A stretch of DNA of 64,000 bases from Epinephelus fuscoguttatus (Eukaryota; Chordata; Actinopteri; Perciformes; Serranidae): contig NC_064764.1 in NCBI RefSeq assembly GCF_011397635.1, forward strand, positions 37,608,777 to 37,672,776, written 5' to 3'. Positions 40,101 to 61,667 of the stretch are shown here, piece by piece. Position 1 is the stretch's first letter. Each line of letters opens with the position of its first letter. The notes beneath the pieces are model-generated. The model saw nothing but the letters and a program-made list of their open reading frames with translations. It was not told where the DNA came from and did no database searches. The position numbers were made by a program, and so were the translations under genes.

Positions 40101-40780
40101 AATTCAGTATTAATTTTAGCTCCACGTAAAGTGAATAAACATGTTACCAGCTAACGCTCCGCTCGTCCGCCTTAATGAAACAGTTTAAACATTTTTGTCA
40201 CTGCTGACTCATTTAATCGAAGTTCGGCAGCAGACATGAGTAATATCGGTGATATAAAGTAGTAGTACTAAAACAAATAACTTAAGCCGTTCATTTTATA
40301 TGATATGAAAGAATTAAATCACTCAGCCCAGTGTACTCTAATTTAAGTCTGTCATCTAGTGGACACTTACAATGTATACCAAATAATATTTCATCAGTTT
40401 CCCCTCCGACACTTGTAAAATGGTTGCACCCAATATTAAACATCGTAAGACGTCAGATATGTAACAGGACATTTTCTGTCGTTTTAACTGGCATGCATGT
40501 TAAAATGATAGATTTTTAGATAAACAAATTTGACTTCATACAAATGTCCAAACGCTAAGTGTCCTTCCACCTTCCATAGTTTCAGTCTGTGGCTGCACCT
40601 GTAACCACCCTACAGTGATGTCACAGTGTCCTGGAGTACACCTGTACATGACTGCAGCCAGGTGAGATGTTGAACCACCGGAGGGCAGCACAGACAAGAT
40701 TTACATCTGTCCAGTTAAATGATAGTGATGTAATGTGGTTGTTACAGGACAGTCTCTCAAAAAACACAATCAGATGACAC
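37165..40780. other. Intergenic between convergent cnot11 and lcp1
   Basis: No gene was recognised. It contains a copy of the GCTAAGCTAAGCTAAC MITE family (about 38165-38390, ending ATGTTGAACTATTCCT) and a fold-back repeat at 38782-39556. The rest is AT-rich unique sequence. Confidence 0.8.
38782..39556. repeat. Fold-back element, two inverted arms of about 160 bp
   Basis: GCAATCAACCAATCGCAGCC (near 38818) is mirrored by GGCTGCGATTGGTTGATTGC (39480-39499). GGCTATGCTAACGAGT (near 38895) is mirrored by ACTCGTTAGCATAGCC (near 39288). The right arm carries about 130 bp extra. No transposase. Confidence 0.8.
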
Positions 40781-40801
40781 AATTTTTAATACAAAAATCT
40801 G

Positions 40802-40807
40802 TTTATT
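40802..40807 (-). promoter_or_regulatory. lcp1 candidate poly(A) signal
   Basis: TTTATT on + reads AATAAA on -, about 0.4 kb after the lcp1 stop codon at 41201-41203. Confidence 0.55.
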
Positions 40808-41200
40808 TGTTGTGAACATTTGGCATGAAGTTTGTGATTTAGAACACGTTTGTGATCAAGTGAAAAACCTGAGCAGGTAATGCACACGAACAGTAAACGC
40901 CAAGGGGAACATGGCCGCTCTGAGTGAAAACCTTCATCTTGATCATGATTAACCTTCATTACTGCTGCAGAGAATTTATTTTATTTAAATGTTTGTAGAG
41001 TGAAGCTCCAGGAAGTCCTGTTTGAGTTTAAAGCCTTAAGTTTTCTAAGGTAAACATAAGAGGAATGAATATTTGTAACAGACTGCAGTGGTTTTACCAA
41101 AGTACATTTTCCAGTGTCTCTGCTCTCAAACGTCACCACTGTTTTAACTTGAACCCTGTTGGAAACTTTACATATCCAGTATTTTAGGTTGCTGTGGTCT

Positions 41201-52002
<10,802 letters not shown>

Positions 52003-52174
52003 ACTGGGAACCTGAAACTGAGACAGAGCACAGAAACATCCTTAAATGTAAAGTGAGAACCTGCAGGACCGGTTGGCAGACGTGTGCGGCGGAGAAGAGC
52101 AGGAGGAAGTTAGGATCTCCTGATGTTGTGATGAAAACTGCTCACAGTTCTCACTTCTGCCTGCCTTCAACTTC

Positions 52175-52198
52175 CTGCTGCTGCTGCTGCTGCTGCTG
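52175..52198 (+). repeat. (CTG)n trinucleotide run
   Basis: Eight CTG units (CAG on -), in the lcp1 5' region. Confidence 0.95.
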
Positions 52199-52699
52199 AA
52201 CTTCCTGTTGGACAGAGAAGCGTTTCTTTGTGTGTATTGTAATAAGATCTGCTGGTCCCACAAGTGTCTGATGACAGATGCACACACACTATTGACCTAA
52301 AAAATTAGTAAAATCAACGCAGCAGAATCAGAGATAAACTATTTGTTATTCCACCCAATCAAAACTTGTCACAACCTTACGCCTACATTACCCATAATGC
52401 AGCTCATTCACCAACAGTTCTGTTTGTGTGTTAATGTTGTTAGCAGCAGAGGTCTGGCAATCACACTTCTTTCTAACTCCACACCTCCAGATTTTTTGTT
52501 ACTTTTCAAACGTGTCGTCTTCAACCGACGCTGACTCAAGTGACATCACTCGAGGACATTTATCGGATGTCACACAGCTCCAGATTTATACTACTATAAA
52601 CACGTGCAGGAAAACTCCACCACACCCGGAGACACACAGCATCCTCTGGAGATGTTACATGTTAATCAGTGAGATTTCGAGGAGAATGGCAGGTGGATT

Positions 52700-53003
52700 T
52701 CATTTCATTCGTACAGAACCAGGACGGCTGTTTCTAGTCTTTATGCTAAGCTAAGCTAACGGGCTGCTGTAGCTTCATGTGTGGTATCAATCTTTGCATC
52801 TCCACAAGAAAGCAAATACCATAAAACTTATAACAAATATAAAACAAAACAAAACTTTTTGGAGATCAGTTTTGTGTGGAAGGAATTAAAGGCCTGTCTC
52901 AAATATAGGCCGGTTTAGTTCAGTGGTTTAAGCAAATAATAGCCCGGGCTACTAATTGAAGTTTTATGATACGCTCCCAAAATGTTGAACTATTCCTTTA
53001 AAG
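52700..53003 (-). mobile_element. Copy of the GCTAAGCTAAGCTAAC MITE family
   Basis: It has CTTTATGCTAAGCTAAGCTA at 52739 onward and ends with CCCAAAATGTTGAACTATTC at about 52977-52996. The inner part is AT-rich. Other copies are at 12.4-14.0, 38.2, 48.7 and 62.6-62.8 kb. Confidence 0.75.
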
Positions 53004-53205
53004 CTTGAGAAGGAGGCACTGCAGGTAATTTGAGGTTCAGAAATTGATTTTAACTTCCACACTTCTACATTATGTGTTCTAATGTGAAGGTTTTGTGTCT
53101 GCAGAAAAGACAAAGCTGCAGATGAGGAAGAGTGAAGCGATTCAGAGAAGTAGGTGATCACATGACACAGAGGGCATTTTATTTCAGTCTGTGATGATTC
53201 ACTGT

Positions 53206-53243
<38 letters not shown>

Positions 53244-54369
53244 TTTTTAGGAGATGGAGTTAAATGTGAACATGGAGGAGGCTGTTAAGAAAGACTCGCT
53301 GTGCGTTACACTTCAAACCACAAAGACGACGACTGACTTCAACCTTTAAGACGAGTGATTCAACTTCCTGCTCTGCTCAGAGAGAAACATACACTGATGG
53401 TGATGTATGCGGAGAGGAAGTACGACACTATAAAGTCATATATGTGCACATCATACATACTGACAGGTCTGTGCTGTTCAATCAAATGAGGAAAAAGAAA
53501 TGTCGATTTTACGTCCACATAAGGAAAGTGTCTCTTACAAACATCGTTGCAACACTTTGCAACCACCTAGACACAGTTTGTCTTTCAAAATGAACATTTA
53601 AACAAAACCACATTTTCCCCTGACGTTATCTAAAGTGCTTCTGTTAATTAAAATCTACGAAAACTTCACACTGGTCTCAAGATGTGGTCAGTGGTCTCTG
53701 CAGTCAAAGTCCTGTGGCTTCCACACCCACTGTTCACCTCGACCACCTCTGCACGAAACAACAACCAAACACCTTCTCTGGACAAAATGCCATCAGTGAA
53801 CTTGATCCAGGCAGCAATCACTCAGAATTCATTTATAATTTCTTGCAAACTTAATTACAAATTAAATAGTGTTTCTCCAAGTCTTTACCTCGTCTGCCCT
53901 CCTCGACAGTAAACCAGAGGATAATTAAACCTGAATCAAACTGTGGTCGACCTGAACAGACTCAAACAGCTCTGACTAACAAACATTGAAAAAAGCAGCT
54001 GTGCACGTAATTTGTCCTACTTCACAGCTCAAAGACTTCACATCTGTAGACCGCAGAGCCAATGAGAGGAGAGTAGATTGACATGCCACTTCCTTTTCTG
54101 CCACAAAAGTATAAAGTCACACTGGCTGCAACTTTAACGGTTCATTACACTCCTTTGGTGTCAAAATGAGGAGCTAACAGGTGTAAAAAACAGCTGTAAG
54201 AGAAATAAAAATCCATGAAACAATGTTCAGGTGTTACTGAGCAGATAAAACTTTACCTTAATCTGTTATATTTGATAACTCCATGCTGTCATTATTTTTG
54301 GTCAACTCAGCTATGGATATATCTACAATAAGATAATATTGACCCATTTGTCCATCAGAGTGTGGAGGA

Positions 54370-54860
54370 GATGAGGACTAAAAGCTCCAGTGTGGATTTA
54401 GGGGATATATTGGTGGAAATTTAATATAATGAGTATATTTTATTTAGTGTATAATCACCTGAAAATAAGAATCATGGTGTTTTCGTTAACTTAGAATGAG
54501 CTGTTTATATCTACATAGGGAGCAGGCCCTCATCTCTGGAGAACACCATGTTGCACCATCATGTTTCTACAGTAGCCCAGAATGGACAAACCAAACACTG
54601 GCCACTATAGTTAGCAGCCTCTCAGCAATAAAAGCATTAGAAACTTTTCTTCTTTTTAGGTGATAGGCTAGTGGCCTGTCTCCACTGAGTCAAGCCGTGC
54701 CAGAGAAACACTGATCTTTTAACAGCTTCAGTGTTTTAAGCGGTTTATAGCAGCTAGTCTGTTTGTTTTGGAGTAGAGTCGTCGTCTGTGGATAATTCAG
54801 CTCCTGGTAAAAACCTCCTGAATGTCTGGACTGTAAGTTGTAATTATAACAATAACATTT
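54370..54860 (+). repeat. Interspersed repeat, left partner of an inverted pair
   Basis: It contains TAGTGTATAATCACCTGAAA and AGAATGAGCTGTTTATATCT, then ACAGTAGCCCAGAATGGACA and, further right, AGCTCCTGGTAAAAACCTCC. The same sequence occurs inverted at 57165-57625. Confidence 0.85.
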
Positions 54861-56887
54861 TTTTAAATATAGCACCTTTCACAGAAATAAAAGTCATAGA
54901 GTGCTTTAAAAATGCAATAAAACAATAAAACAGACCAACAATAAAACAATCAATCAATAAAATCAAAGGCAACAAATTGAAAGTAAAAGTAAAGACTATA
55001 AAACACAGAGCAAACACAGGTCACTGAGGACCCAAAGAGACACACAAAGGAACAAGCAGCTGACCAGTGATACTCAACTTGTGGCCGGTGGGCCAAAACC
55101 ATCCAACCATTTTATAACTTACAATAAAATTCAAATTAATTCACACTGGGACTGACGACCGTGCGCCTGATGGAAGAAAGTTCCATAGAAGTGGAGCCGC
55201 CACTTCAAGTGTAGAGCGGAGGACAGCTGATGGGTCCTGGTCAGGAGACCTAAGAGACCTACCTGTCAATCAACAAATCAATGAGGTCTTAATCTAACTG
55301 AAAACAAGCTGAGCTGCAACAGTTTCGTCTTCAACCTGCTTCTACATCTGACACATTCATGTTGCATCACGTCCATTAGTTCAAGATGCAGCAACGTGTG
55401 ATTTCTTGCAGCAGATTCTGGAGGCTGAGAGGACGGACGAGGAGCGGATTTATCAGAAGTCGACTGTTTCCTGTTTGTTCTCAGCTCAGCCTTAATGATA
55501 AAATATAAATGATTTCCTATATGAAAAGTTCTTATGCATCAGACTAAAGATCAAACCACAGCAGCCCACAGCTGTGAAGATTTTATGTGTTGATTTAGTC
55601 CTGTCAGATCAGATATCTGCTTGTCCTGAATATTTTTTGGGCATCGAAGCTTCATGGAGAAATATCCTCAATTAATCAAAGTGTTTGCATCTGCCATGTG
55701 TAAACTGATGTGACAATAAGCCACTCTGTTAGCATGTAGGTCACAGTAACATCAGACATAATAGCTACAAAAAAAAGCTGAGATAGTTGAGATATAAGGC
55801 ATAAAATGGAGGATTCAAACAATGATTTGAAACACTTTCCTTCCTGCTCCTGCGCCCTGATTGGCTGCTGTCAGACTGATGCAGTATATCTGTCATCAGC
55901 AAGATGATGAGCTCATTATCTGAACACTTCTTTATAACATAATCTCTTTAATCTTTGTGTTTGGGGAACAAAACAAGTCCTTAAGTCTAGTGGCATTTGA
56001 TATAAATATCAAACAAGTTTATCACACATCAGCCCTGACGTTACTTCTGCTCTTCGCTCTGCCCTCACATGAACTATTAGGACATTTAAAAGCTCAGTCT
56101 CAGCTTTAAAAGAAAGCAGGAAGCCTGAATTTAAACAGACCACTGACACCTTTTTAAGGATGTTTTTAAGAGACATTTAGTGTCTCTCCCAGCTCTGACT
56201 GCAGGGACACGTGTCTGCAGTGAGTCCTGCAGCTCTGTCCTGTCTAAGGTGCAGAAGCAGAAATGAAACCAAGCACCTTAAATGAACGTTCAGTTCTCTT
56301 CATCTCCGTCTGAGCTGATTTTAGTGACATGACTCAATCTGACATTTTAAGGTGCAAAACTGCTGCACTTTTACCTTATTTGTCCATAGAAACCACATCA
56401 AGAGGAAGTTAATCAGTTAATCAAAAAACTGTGAGATCAATCAGTTACAAGAATAACTGGCTGCAGCTCCACAGCCACTCTGTCACAGCCACCTCTGATA
56501 TTTTTAGGAGCTACAATGAAACAGAAAGTCTAATGTTAGAAATGAAACTTGCAAAATAAAGTTTAGAGATTTCTGCTTTCAAACTGAGAAAACAAAGCAA
56601 ATTCTCATTTGGTCTGATTAAACAAGACAGATTAAATAATTGTGTCACAACTTAGGTAAAAATAAAAAACAGTTGTTGGTGTCAGCTTCTTAAATTTAAG
56701 AGCTGCTGTTTTTTCCGACTTTTTTTTACACTGTAAACTTCAGACAAAATGAGACATTTGAAGGGGTTAACATAACTCGAATATTAGTCAATAATAAAAC
56801 TAATCGTTGGTTGCAGCCTGGAGCCACTCAGGTTTTACAGAAATCAGCCACCTCTGATATTTTACAGGAACACTGTGAGATTTAGGC

Positions 56888-57153
56888 CAGTGGTTCTAAA
56901 CTGGACACGGGGTCCAGATTTCTCTTTAGTCATTAGTTCAAGGTCCACACAGTTTAATTTATTCAGCATCATACTTGTGTTTGGTCATGTCGTAAAGCTA
57001 GTTTACTGTCTCTGTTAAGTAGCTGTCTGTTAGTCACTCACTCTATAGCAGGCACTTCAAAATAAAAACCCAGTGCTGAAAATTCACTGTACTTAAAAAT
57101 AAAGTTGCGGTCCATTCAAAATGGGCCCGTGACCCACCAGTTGGGAACCACTG
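56888..57153. mobile_element. hAT/Charlie-like MITE, 266 bp
   Basis: The ends CAGTGGTTCTAAACTGG and CCAGTTGGGAACCACTG are inverted repeats (15/17) of the CAGTGGTTCT type used by Charlie-group hAT elements. Flanks are ATTTAGGC and ATTTAAGG (6/8). Confidence 0.85.
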
Positions 57154-57164
57154 ATTTAAGGTGA

Positions 57165-57625
57165 TAAAGTGGTATCTAGTGGTGAGGACTGCAGACTGCA
57201 ACCAGCTGAAACTTCTCCTGGTTAGAATTCCTTCAGTGTTCATTGTTCAGGTTTTTACCAGGAGCTGAATCCACAGAGGTCTCCTCCTCTACAAAACAAG
57301 TGAACCAGGTCGTTTAAACCTCTAGAAACACTGAATAAAGCTTTTTAATGTTACAAATTAGTGTTTCTCCGACGCTGCTCATCGCAGAGAGGCCTCTAAC
57401 TATGGTGGCCAATGTGAAAATGTGAAATTGCAAAAGTGAAAGGCCCTGTCTAGAGCCAGTGTTTGGTTTGTCCCATTTGGGCTTTTGTAGAAACGGCTCA
57501 TTCTAAGGTAGTGTAAACACAAAAATTCTTATTTTCAGGTGATTATACACTAAAGAAAACACTTATTATATGATATTCCATTTCTGCCAACATATCACAC
57601 TAAATCCAACACACTGGAGCTTTAA
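57165..57625 (-). repeat. Interspersed repeat, right partner of an inverted pair
   Basis: Reverse-complement copy of 54370-54860: TTTCAGGTGATTATACACTA and GTTTGGTTTGTCCCATTTGG lie in reversed order, with TTTTTACCAGGAGCTGAATC on the left. A third partial copy is at about 20650-20770. Confidence 0.85.
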
Positions 57626-57954
57626 GGAGCTACAACGAAACAGAAAGTTGAAAATGCAACTTGCAAAATAAATTTTTGGGGATTTCTGGTTTCAAACTGA
57701 CAAAACAAACAGATCCTTTGGTCTGTTTGGACATGACAGATTAACTGTCATCACTAAAAGCATGAATGTTTTTTTAATGGAAATAAACTGTCACAACCAC
57801 AAAGACACAACTTCACTTGATGCAAATTCTCTCCCACGGTGAGTTACTGAGGAGCAGACACAGACAGTGATGTGAATCCATCTTTAAGAATCTATCAATC
57901 TGATCAGCTAAATGGTTTTAATGACTCTAGTTCAGGTCATGTGACTCGAGTCTA

Positions 57955-58262
57955 CACTTCTGCAATACCAAAAATACTCCATCACAAGGAAAAGTCTAGA
58001 GTTATTGCACTTCAGTAAACATACACAAGTATTATTACTAAAGAAGTACATAAAGAAATACTTTATAAGATTAAATTAAGTACTGTAGGAACAATCTGTG
58101 AGATAAATACTGAATACAGCTGTCAGATAAATGTGGAGTAAAAAGTATATTTCCATCTGATATGAATTAGACTGAGGTACAAAGTGGCAGAAAGTAGAAG
58201 TATAAACCTGACTTTAACTGCAGCACTTTTGTAAATGTACTTAGTTACTTTCCACCGCTGGC
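57955..58262. repeat. Interspersed repeat with ACTTTCCACCGCTG end
   Basis: It ends AATGTACTTAGTTACTTTCC then ACCGCTG, the terminus of a fish hAT-type repeat (CAGTGGTGGAAAGTAAC in the other sense). Related sequence is at 30.2-31.25 kb. Confidence 0.55.
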
Positions 58263-59574
58263 TGTCACTACATTTTTGAGTCACGTTAAGACACTAAAAC
58301 AGGGCCTCCTGTAAGCAGCGTGGCGTGCGTAAAGCAGATTTGCATGTGCTGAGCCTCATCAGCATGCCTCACACGTGTCATTAACTAAATCCACGGCATT
58401 ATCGAACATAAAGAGTAAAAGCCTGATGAAACTCGGAGGCCTGAGCTGACATGAGTTTCTGCTTCTGGAGGGATTTTTTTTTTCTTTTGCAGTTGAAGTG
58501 AAGCTAACCGCAAACTTCCTTTTACAGCTCGCTGCAGTGGTTCAACTTCTCCTTCCTTACCCCTGAAGGCCTCATTCTGCCTCTGACTGCTCTGAATCTT
58601 TTCAGCTCTTTAAAATAGTTTGAAATGATTTTTGTGTAAAACGTGCACAAAGTTATAAACAACGTGAGCGATGCAGGTTTAGTTTTCAGTTGCTACTGTG
58701 TGTTTGTTTATGAAGTCGGACTGTTCATGAGAACAAACCTGGACTGCAGTGACGAACATTCGGGGTCTGGATTATGAAAATGTGTGCAATATGCAAAAAC
58801 ATGAGAAAACAAACACGTCTTCCTCTATTGGTCTTTTCTGCCTTTCCATTTTCACACAAACAAACAGAATTAAATAGAAATCCTCTCGAGTGTCTCTCAG
58901 CTCACAGTGATGCCTTCAGGAACACCTGCATGGACCCAAGGCCACCTGATGTCATGTTTGGTTACCTGAGAGGTGAGGTGAGACGGCTGGTGATCTCTAG
59001 GCGTGGAGGATGATCAGTCTCTGCTCCGTCTGGCTGCTGTGCTGCTCACTGCTTGACAGGCAGCGCACTGAGTCGCCGCTGACAACGCATCTATTCAAAT
59101 CTACGAGGAAGGAAGTGACATGCAACACTTCAGAAACAGGAATGAAAGGCGTTTTGTCTTTATATGGCAATGCACGCTGGCTGCGAGTCAAGGTGACCCC
59201 CAGTGCCAGGTTCTGGATGTTGGAGACGTGTTTTACAAGATTCAGAGCACCGTCAGGGAGGTTCAGGTGTCACAGGACAGAGAGCTTCAGTTAAATTTCT
59301 GTCACATACAGAACAAGGTGGAGACTGAGACCACTTCAGAAATCTGATCAACTGTCAATTAAACTTAAGTATTTCGGTGCAAGGACCCTGCTCCGTTTAT
59401 TATTATTATTCCATGTGAAGAATCTGAAGAGAATGTCTGCCCTTCTGTTCCTCAAATATGATGTTAACTAATGGCTGGAAATGTGATTTTGCAGAACATT
59501 ATGATGTCACAGTAAAGCTGACCTTTGACCTTTTAGGTATAAGACGTCATCACTTCATCACTTTATCCTGTTAG

Positions 59575-60175
59575 GCATTTTTGCAAAATTACAGTAGGTG
59601 CAGAAGCAATAGAGACAGACAGGTGTTTAACGAGACAGACAGACAGGTGTTTAGAGAGACAATCAGGTATGTAGAGAGACAGACAGGTGTTTAGAGAGAG
59701 AGACAGGTGTTTAATGAGACAGACAGGTAGGTTGAAATACCAATAGGTAGAAACAGGCTGGTGGAAAAAGGGGGAGGGAAGACAGACAGACAGACAGACA
59801 CAGAAACAGACAGGCAGAAAAGAGTAGTAGTCAGGTAGACAGGTAGTTTGATATGCCAGACAAGAAAGGAAAATAGAGAGACAGACAGGTAGATATGAGG
59901 ACATACTAGTAAAAAGACAGGTATGTTAACAGGTAGTCCAGGGACAGACAGGTAAGTTGACAGGTAGTCCAGGGACAGACAGGTATGTTAACAGGTAGTC
60001 CAGGGACAGACAGGTAAGTTGACAGGTAGTCCAGGGACAGACAGGTATGTTAACAGGTAGTCCAGGGACAGACAGGTAAGTTAGTAAGAAAGGCAGATGG
60101 GTGAAGAGAGACACACTGGAGGGACAGACAGATGAAGGAGACAAAAACAGAGAGGAAGACAGACAGGTGCATGTT
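59575..60175. repeat. CAGACAGGT-rich minisatellite with a higher-order block
   Basis: This is a loose array of GACAGACAGGT units. At 59915-60078 it becomes a regular 31-bp repeat (AGACAGGTAAGTTGACAGG...) of about five units that alternate between TATGTTAAC and TAAGTTGAC variants, giving a 62-bp higher-order period. The long ORFs here are repeat artefacts. Confidence 0.9.
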
Positions 60176-60453
60176 TTAGACACCTAAGACATGCACCTCA
60201 AATACACCAAAACCTCCTTAAAGTGTCGGTAACGTGATCTTTTGCCCGCTTTTTCCCGGTAAATGACCCGTTCGGACAGCTCCATCTTGTTTGTTGTGTT
60301 TGTGGTGCTCCGGAGCGGATGCTAGCTAACAAGCTAACAAGCTAACAGTAACGTTACGTTCACCTGAGGATTTTTTGAGCCAATCAGGAGCAGGTGTGGA
60401 GGTTGAGCTGAGCTGATTGGTCGGATTTCTGTCCGTCACAGGTGAGAGGAACG

Positions 60454-60456
<3 letters not shown>

Positions 60457-60491
<35 letters not shown>
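60457..60491. repeat. (AC)n microsatellite
   Basis: Pure AC run directly before the 190-bp tandem repeat. Confidence 0.95.
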
Positions 60492-60495
<4 letters not shown>

Positions 60496-60524
60496 AGAGA
60501 TGAATGAGTGAATGAAAGTTTTGG

Positions 60525-61300
60525 TTGCTATGACCGTTGCTAAGGAATCTGCGGTACCGGAAACTGAAGAGTCTCCGCAGTAAGATATTATATTATTATT
60601 TTCTTTTACAATTAATTTGTGTTGATTTTAACCAACATTAGCCACTACTTAATAAAATGTAAATCGTATTAGCCTAATTGTAGTTTTGATGAGTCATAGA
60701 TCTAACATATTAACTAAGTTAGTTAATGGCCGTTGCTAAGGGGTCTATTAATTTAGAAACTGAAAAGTGAAGGCTCTGTAGTTAGGTATTACAAAATTAT
60801 GACCTTTTTAAAATAATTATAGTTGAAATCAAACTAGTATTAGCCATTAATCATTCGCATTTGCTGTTATTTTGATGAGTCATATATACGGCTAACTAGC
60901 TAACTAACTAGTTAATCACCGTTGCTAAGGTGTCTGTTGAACCAGAAACCGGAAGTAAAGGTCTCAGCAGTTAGATTTTTTTTTATAATTGTCGTCTTTT
61001 GTTACTCGGTTTTAAACTCGCATTACTCATTAGTTATTAAAATATCAAGTCGTATTTATTTCAGCTGTAGCTTTAATGAGTCATAGAGCTAACTAACTCT
61101 GGTTAATGACCGTTTCCAAGGTGTCTGTTGAACCGGAAACTGAAAGTCAAAGTCTTTGCAGTTAGATTTTTTATTATTATTATCGTCTTTAAATTAATTG
61201 TCGTTGATTTTAAACTAGCATTAGCCATTAATTAAAATATATATATGACGTGTTAACCTAGCTGTAGTTTTGAAACCATCCTGCGTGCAGGGACGTGGAT
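60525..61300 (+). repeat. Four-unit tandem repeat of about 190 bp with ISRE-like motif
   Basis: The phrase CCGTTGCTAAGG (last unit CCGTTTCCAAGG) begins units at 60534, 60730, 60919 and 61110. Each unit continues with a GGAAACTGAA-like motif, a GCAGTTAGATTTTTT-like stretch and a TTTTGATGAGTCATA phrase. Units are degenerate, with spacings of 196, 189 and 191 bp. Confidence 0.88.
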
Positions 61301-61551
61301 TTATTATGCAGAGGGAAATATTGTATTTTTTACCCCACTACTTCATCTGACTGGTGTGGTGTTAAAGAAAACACATGATAAGCACACAGAGTACATTTGA
61401 AACAATTCAAGGTCCAAATAAAAACCCCTCAGATTTACCTGAACAACCAGTGCTCCTCATAAGAATAAATACCTGTCATTAAAGAACCCTGCTGTATGTG
61501 TACATCCTGTCATCTGCTGCACAGAAACACCTAAATGTTTTTGACTTTCAG

Positions 61552-61667
61552 CGGAATCAGACACAGTCTCATCATGTCGTCTGAACACATCTGTCTTCTC
61601 CGGAGGCCTCTGCCCCCCAGAAGGTTCCCTCCCATCGTAAAAACCTCTCCTGCTCCCACAGTGTCAG
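61552..61667 (+). CDS. Putative first coding exon of an unidentified gene (lrrc63 candidate)
   Basis: After the acceptor gactttcag there are 22 nt of leader. An ATG at 61574 then opens MSSEHICLLRRPLPPRRFPP and IVKTSPAPTVS, and a donor GTACAC follows a split Gly codon. The Pro/Arg-rich, non-repetitive reading and clean junctions make it look real. The position, head-to-head with lcp1, matches the place of LRRC63 beside LCP1 in human chromosome 13 as I recall it. The protein itself was not recognised with confidence, and no second exon was found before the window end. Confidence 0.45.

Larger units (their letters stand above)
52012..60240. other. Gene-poor region upstream of lcp1
   Basis: No protein-coding exon was recognised; the lcp1 promoter and noncoding exon must lie here but could not be placed. 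It contains a (CTG)n run (52175-52198), a MITE-family copy (52700-53000), a (TG)n repeat (53206-53240), an inverted repeat pair, a small hAT element (56888-57153), a repeat with end ACTTTCCACCGCTG (about 57955-58262) and a minisatellite. Confidence 0.7.

Noticed and set aside
58774..59347. Overlapping ORFs of 64-94 aa near 59 kb
   Set aside because: They overlap on both strands, none has splice support or a motif, and the lengths are within chance for this composition.
59563..60183. Cys/Leu/Pro-rich ORFs on the - strand
   Set aside because: Products of the CAGACAGGT minisatellite, lacking any domain.
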